In this document: piece after piece, positions 7,251 through 9,280 of the stretch | Layout: every line of letters begins with the position of its first letter | Position numbering within the stretch: position 1 is the first letter of the stretch | Assembly (NCBI GenBank): GCA_934217675.1 | Contig: CAKQCV010000087.1 | Span: forward strand, 1-9,280 | DNA length: 9,280 bases | Source of the DNA: an uncultured Prevotella sp. | GTDB taxonomy: Bacteria > Bacteroidota > Bacteroidia > Bacteroidales > Bacteroidaceae | Direction: 5' to 3' | Notes under the pieces: generated by a model | What the model saw: the letters and a program-made list of their open reading frames with translations, nothing else | The model's database searches: none | Told to the model about the DNA's origin: nothing | Translations under genes and position numbers: made by a program

Positions 7251-8141
7251 TCACGCAGTCCGGCGGTATTCCGACGGTGTTTTACCTGTGTGCAATTTGA
7301 AGAATCTCACGAAATGTTGAGGATACTCAAAACCAAGTTTTATGCTTACCTGTGCCACGGTGAGTGAGTCATCATCGAGCAACTGTTTTGCAGTTCTCAG
7401 CATACGGTCGTTAATAAACATCTTGGCAGTCTTGCCTGTTTCTGTCTTCACAAGTTCCCCAAAATATTTTGTAGAATAACAACACTTATTGGCAAAGTAT
7501 GCCACTGAAGGGACACCCTCAGTTTCTGCCTTCGAAACAATATATTTATCAAGAAGTTCTGAAAATTTCCTCACCACAGAATGGTTTATTTCCTCGCGAG
7601 TAACAAACTGGCGATCGTAGAAACGCAAGCAATAATTCAGCAGCAATTCTATGTTACTAACAATCAATTCCTTTGAATGTTTGTCAATACTACGATGAAG
7701 CTCTTGCCCAATCATATCAAGCACCCCACGAAATATTTCAATCTCGCCAGCTGAAAGATGAAGAGCCTCATTGGAAGTATAGTCAAAGAATTCATAACGG
7801 CTGATGTTCCGCCCCAACTGCGTGCGGCTTAGCAAGTCTGGATGGAATACCAATGCTGTCCACTTGGGGTATTTAACTTCAGGGTTGGGTTCAACATGTA
7901 TAACCTGCCCTGGAGCAAAACTCGTAACCGTCATCTCGTCGAAGTCATATTTGGTTCTGCCATACGACAACTTGCAACCCTTGTTTTCTTTCAAAAACAG
8001 GGCATAAAGTCCATAATAGTATATTGCCTCTTCCTGTTTCAAGGCTTTATCAAAGTGTACCACACTAACCAATGGATGCAGAGTTTCAAATCCAAAGCGG
8101 TCATTAAACTCCTGCACCGTATTATAATATATCTTTTGCAT
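7251..8141 (-). CDS. AraC-family transcriptional regulator
   Basis: From the ATG at 8141 the product is 296 residues. The reading frame extends 18 bp further to a GTG at 8159, but that would add a hydrophobic FLIVI stretch not expected here, and MQKIYYNTVQEFNDRFGFETLHPLVSVV is the usual opening of this Bacteroidota AraC group. The N-terminal half (about 1-160) is a cupin-like sensor domain (SFAPGQVIHVEPNPE, YPKWTALVFHPDLL). The C-terminal half carries two helix-turn-helix motifs: the first at about 209-259 (VAYFANKCCYSTKYFGELVK), the second at 260-296 (LTVAQVSIKLGFEYPQHFVR, then FFKLHTGKTPSEYRR, the classical AraC signature). The ligand and targets cannot be told. The DXS-like gene lies upstream on the same strand, 60 bp away, with a hairpin between, so it could be a regulatory target or simply a neighbour. 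Confidence 0.92.
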   Translation of the reverse strand: MQKIYYNTVQEFNDRFGFETLHPLVSVVHFDKALKQEEAIYYYGLYALFLKENKGCKLSYGRTKYDFDEMTVTSFAPGQVIHVEPNPEVKYPKWTALVFHPDLLSRTQLGRNISRYEFFDYTSNEALHLSAGEIEIFRGVLDMIGQELHRSIDKHSKELIVSNIELLLNYCLRFYDRQFVTREEINHSVVRKFSELLDKYIVSKAETEGVPSVAYFANKCCYSTKYFGELVKTETGKTAKMFINDRMLRTAKQLLDDDSLTVAQVSIKLGFEYPQHFVRFFKLHTGKTPSEYRRTA

Positions 8142-8151
8142 AATGACAATT

Positions 8152-8189
8152 AAAAACACTTCTCCCTATAAGTTACAGACTTATAGGGA
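8152..8189 (-). terminator. perfect 11-bp hairpin with T-tract between the DXS-like and AraC genes
   Basis: TCCCTATAAGT at 8163-8173 and ACTTATAGGGA at 8179-8189 are perfect complements with a 5-nt loop (8174-8178). On the - strand the stem is followed by GAAGTGTTTTTAATTG, with five T at 8152-8156, as expected for an intrinsic terminator of the DXS-like gene, whose stop lies 12 bp upstream. The T-tract ends only 10 bp before the AraC ATG, so any promoter for AraC must overlap the hairpin or lie within the end of the DXS-like gene, or AraC depends on read-through. Confidence 0.75.
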
Positions 8190-8201
8190 AAAGCAAGTTT
8201 T

Positions 8202-9280
8202 CTACAATATATTCAATATGTCCTCAACAATCTGTTCATCGAGCAAACGATTGTCAGAAAGGAGCTGATTGACATCGAAACGGTCATAAAGTCCTTTCTT
8301 TATTCCTCCCACAAGCACCTTCATGCCAGAAGCTGCATAGTAGGATGCGATACGCTCGCCAAAACCTCCATCTTTGCTTCCATCTTCGAGAGTAACCACA
8401 AGCTGATGATCTGCTTTCAGCGAATCAAGAGTATCAGCATCAACGGCATTGAGATAACGAGGATTGACAAGGGTGGCATCAATACCCTTATCTGCGAGCA
8501 TGCGAACCACATTCTCTCCTTTTTGATAGAACGATCCTGCAGCTATTACTGCCACTTTTGATCCTCGGTGCATCACCTTATACTTTGACTCGAAGCTATA
8601 TTCTGTATCTATTTCTTCTGATGTATGGTTCACACCGTTGCTCGGCACACGGATGGCAATAGGTTTCTTGTCTTGCTGTATAGCCCAATGCAACATTGCG
8701 AAATATTCCTCGCATGTGGTTGGAGCGAGATAGATAAGTCCAGGAATACTACATAACATCGGAATGTCAAAAAGACAGACGTGTGTGATATCGTTCATGG
8801 AGTTCACCCCACCCCACACAACATTTATCACGGCAGGATTGGAGTTGATGCAGAGGTCTTGAGCTATCTGGTCATAAGTGCGCTGCACAAAAGTGCTGTA
8901 CACCGTCCACACAGGATGCAAACCTCCCTTTGCCATACCAGAAATCATAGCTACTGCCTGTTCCTCGGCAATACCCATATCTATATGTTGCTTGCCTGCT
9001 TCCTTACGTTTTTCCGGGGTGAAACCAGCTGCCGCCGGCGTACCTGCTGTTACAGCAATCAACGTCTTATCCTTTTTCATCTCGCGGAGCATCCAGTCGG
9101 AATACAGTTCTTCGTAGCTTTCTCCATAAACGACTGGCGGAACGGTATCGTCGTCATTTCTCCTCGGTCGACTACCGTCTTCTATGTTAAACGGCATTCC
9201 CCAGTGCCATGCTTCCTTATTGGCCACTGCTGGGGCAAATCCGTGTCCCTTTTCGGTATGTATATGAACAACGGTAGGCT
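8202..9280 (-). CDS. 1-deoxy-D-xylulose-5-phosphate synthase-like transketolase, C-terminal part (partial)
   Basis: The gene runs off the window; 358 C-terminal residues are visible, ending at TAG 8202-8204. A GTG at 9227 is not the start, since coding similarity continues upstream (PTVVHIHTEKGHGFAPAV, which matches the DXS motif before the linker). Counting from 9227 as residue 1: a charged linker (about 10-40), the transketolase pyrimidine-binding domain (about 41-200, with IDMGIAEEQAV, TVYSTFVQRTYDQ, NDITHVCLFDIP) and the transketolase C-terminal domain (about 215-341, with AVIAAGS and VTLEDGSKDGGFGERI). Glu88, the family's thiamine-activating glutamate, is present. In a gap-free alignment with E. 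coli DXS recalled from memory, Tyr110, Arg116 and His149 match Y392, R398 and H431, but R420, D427 and R478 are replaced by Trp138, Asn145 and Ser196. DXS joins pyruvate and glyceraldehyde 3-phosphate for isoprenoid, thiamine and pyridoxal synthesis; these changes make that substrate uncertain. About 220-280 N-terminal residues lie outside the window. Confidence 0.88.
   Translation of the reverse strand, partial: PTVVHIHTEKGHGFAPAVANKEAWHWGMPFNIEDGSRPRRNDDDTVPPVVYGESYEELYSDWMLREMKKDKTLIAVTAGTPAAAGFTPEKRKEAGKQHIDMGIAEEQAVAMISGMAKGGLHPVWTVYSTFVQRTYDQIAQDLCINSNPAVINVVWGGVNSMNDITHVCLFDIPMLCSIPGLIYLAPTTCEEYFAMLHWAIQQDKKPIAIRVPSNGVNHTSEEIDTEYSFESKYKVMHRGSKVAVIAAGSFYQKGENVVRMLADKGIDATLVNPRYLNAVDADTLDSLKADHQLVVTLEDGSKDGGFGERIASYYAASGMKVLVGGIKKGLYDRFDVNQLLSDNRLLDEQIVEDILNIL

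Noticed and set aside
8142..8159. GTG at 8159 as the AraC gene start
   Set aside because: It adds six residues with a hydrophobic stretch not expected in the family, and lies next to the terminator T-tract; the ATG at 8141 gives the usual N-terminus.
1..9280. CRISPR arrays, insertion sequences, tRNA or rRNA genes, phage or toxin-antitoxin genes
   Set aside because: I looked for direct repeats, transposase-like proteins, cloverleaf sequences and small gene pairs and saw none; all gaps are short (the largest is 162 bp) and the genes appear chromosomal and intact apart from those cut by the window edges.

Overview
This window looks like chromosome from a member of the Bacteroidales, most likely Prevotella or a close relative. 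The reasons are a complete type IX secretion system (T9SS) core gene set in the order porP-porK-porL-porM-porN, which is specific to the Bacteroidota and arranged here as in Porphyromonas gingivalis, the lack of clear Shine-Dalgarno sequences with A-rich leaders instead, and the AraC and DXS-like protein types. The genus is an inference from protein style; no rRNA or marker gene is present.

Layout. Positions 1-277 hold the 3' end of a gamma-class carbonic anhydrase-like hexapeptide-repeat protein. A 71-bp gap with a hairpin and T-tract follows. Positions 349-6346 are the T9SS cluster on the + strand: PorP (outer-membrane PorP/SprF protein), PorK (lipoprotein with a degenerate sulfatase-modifying-factor fold), PorL and PorM (inner-membrane proton-driven motor) and PorN (periplasmic partner of PorK). 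The genes are 2 bp apart, overlapping by 4 bp, or separated by 64 and 20 bp, so they probably form one operon. A long imperfect hairpin (6359-6401) closes it. Positions 6441-7088 encode a small outer-membrane beta-barrel protein, followed by a strong, probably bidirectional terminator (7144-7190). On the - strand, and convergent with this, are an AraC-family regulator (7251-8141) and, upstream of it, the C-terminal part of a transketolase-fold enzyme of the 1-deoxy-D-xylulose-5-phosphate synthase (DXS) type (8202-9280, continuing outside the window). A perfect 11-bp hairpin separates these two.

How the genes work together. PorL/PorM would form the motor complex in the inner membrane, with PorM reaching across the periplasm to the PorK/PorN ring under the outer membrane; PorP is an outer-membrane partner of the same machine. 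The other T9SS components (Sov/SprA, PorV, PorU, PorT, PorE, PorW) and any C-terminal-signal cargo are not in this window. The metabolic genes at both ends have no visible link to secretion.

The T9SS cluster is intact and largely canonical. The observation most worth a second look is the DXS-like enzyme: it keeps the thiamine-chemistry glutamate and several active-site residues of DXS but has Trp, Ser and Asn where the DXS substrate-binding Arg, Arg and Asp sit, which suggests a different substrate. Others are the basic Ser-rich tail of PorN, the GTG start of PorM, and hairpins placed directly in front of porP and the AraC gene.
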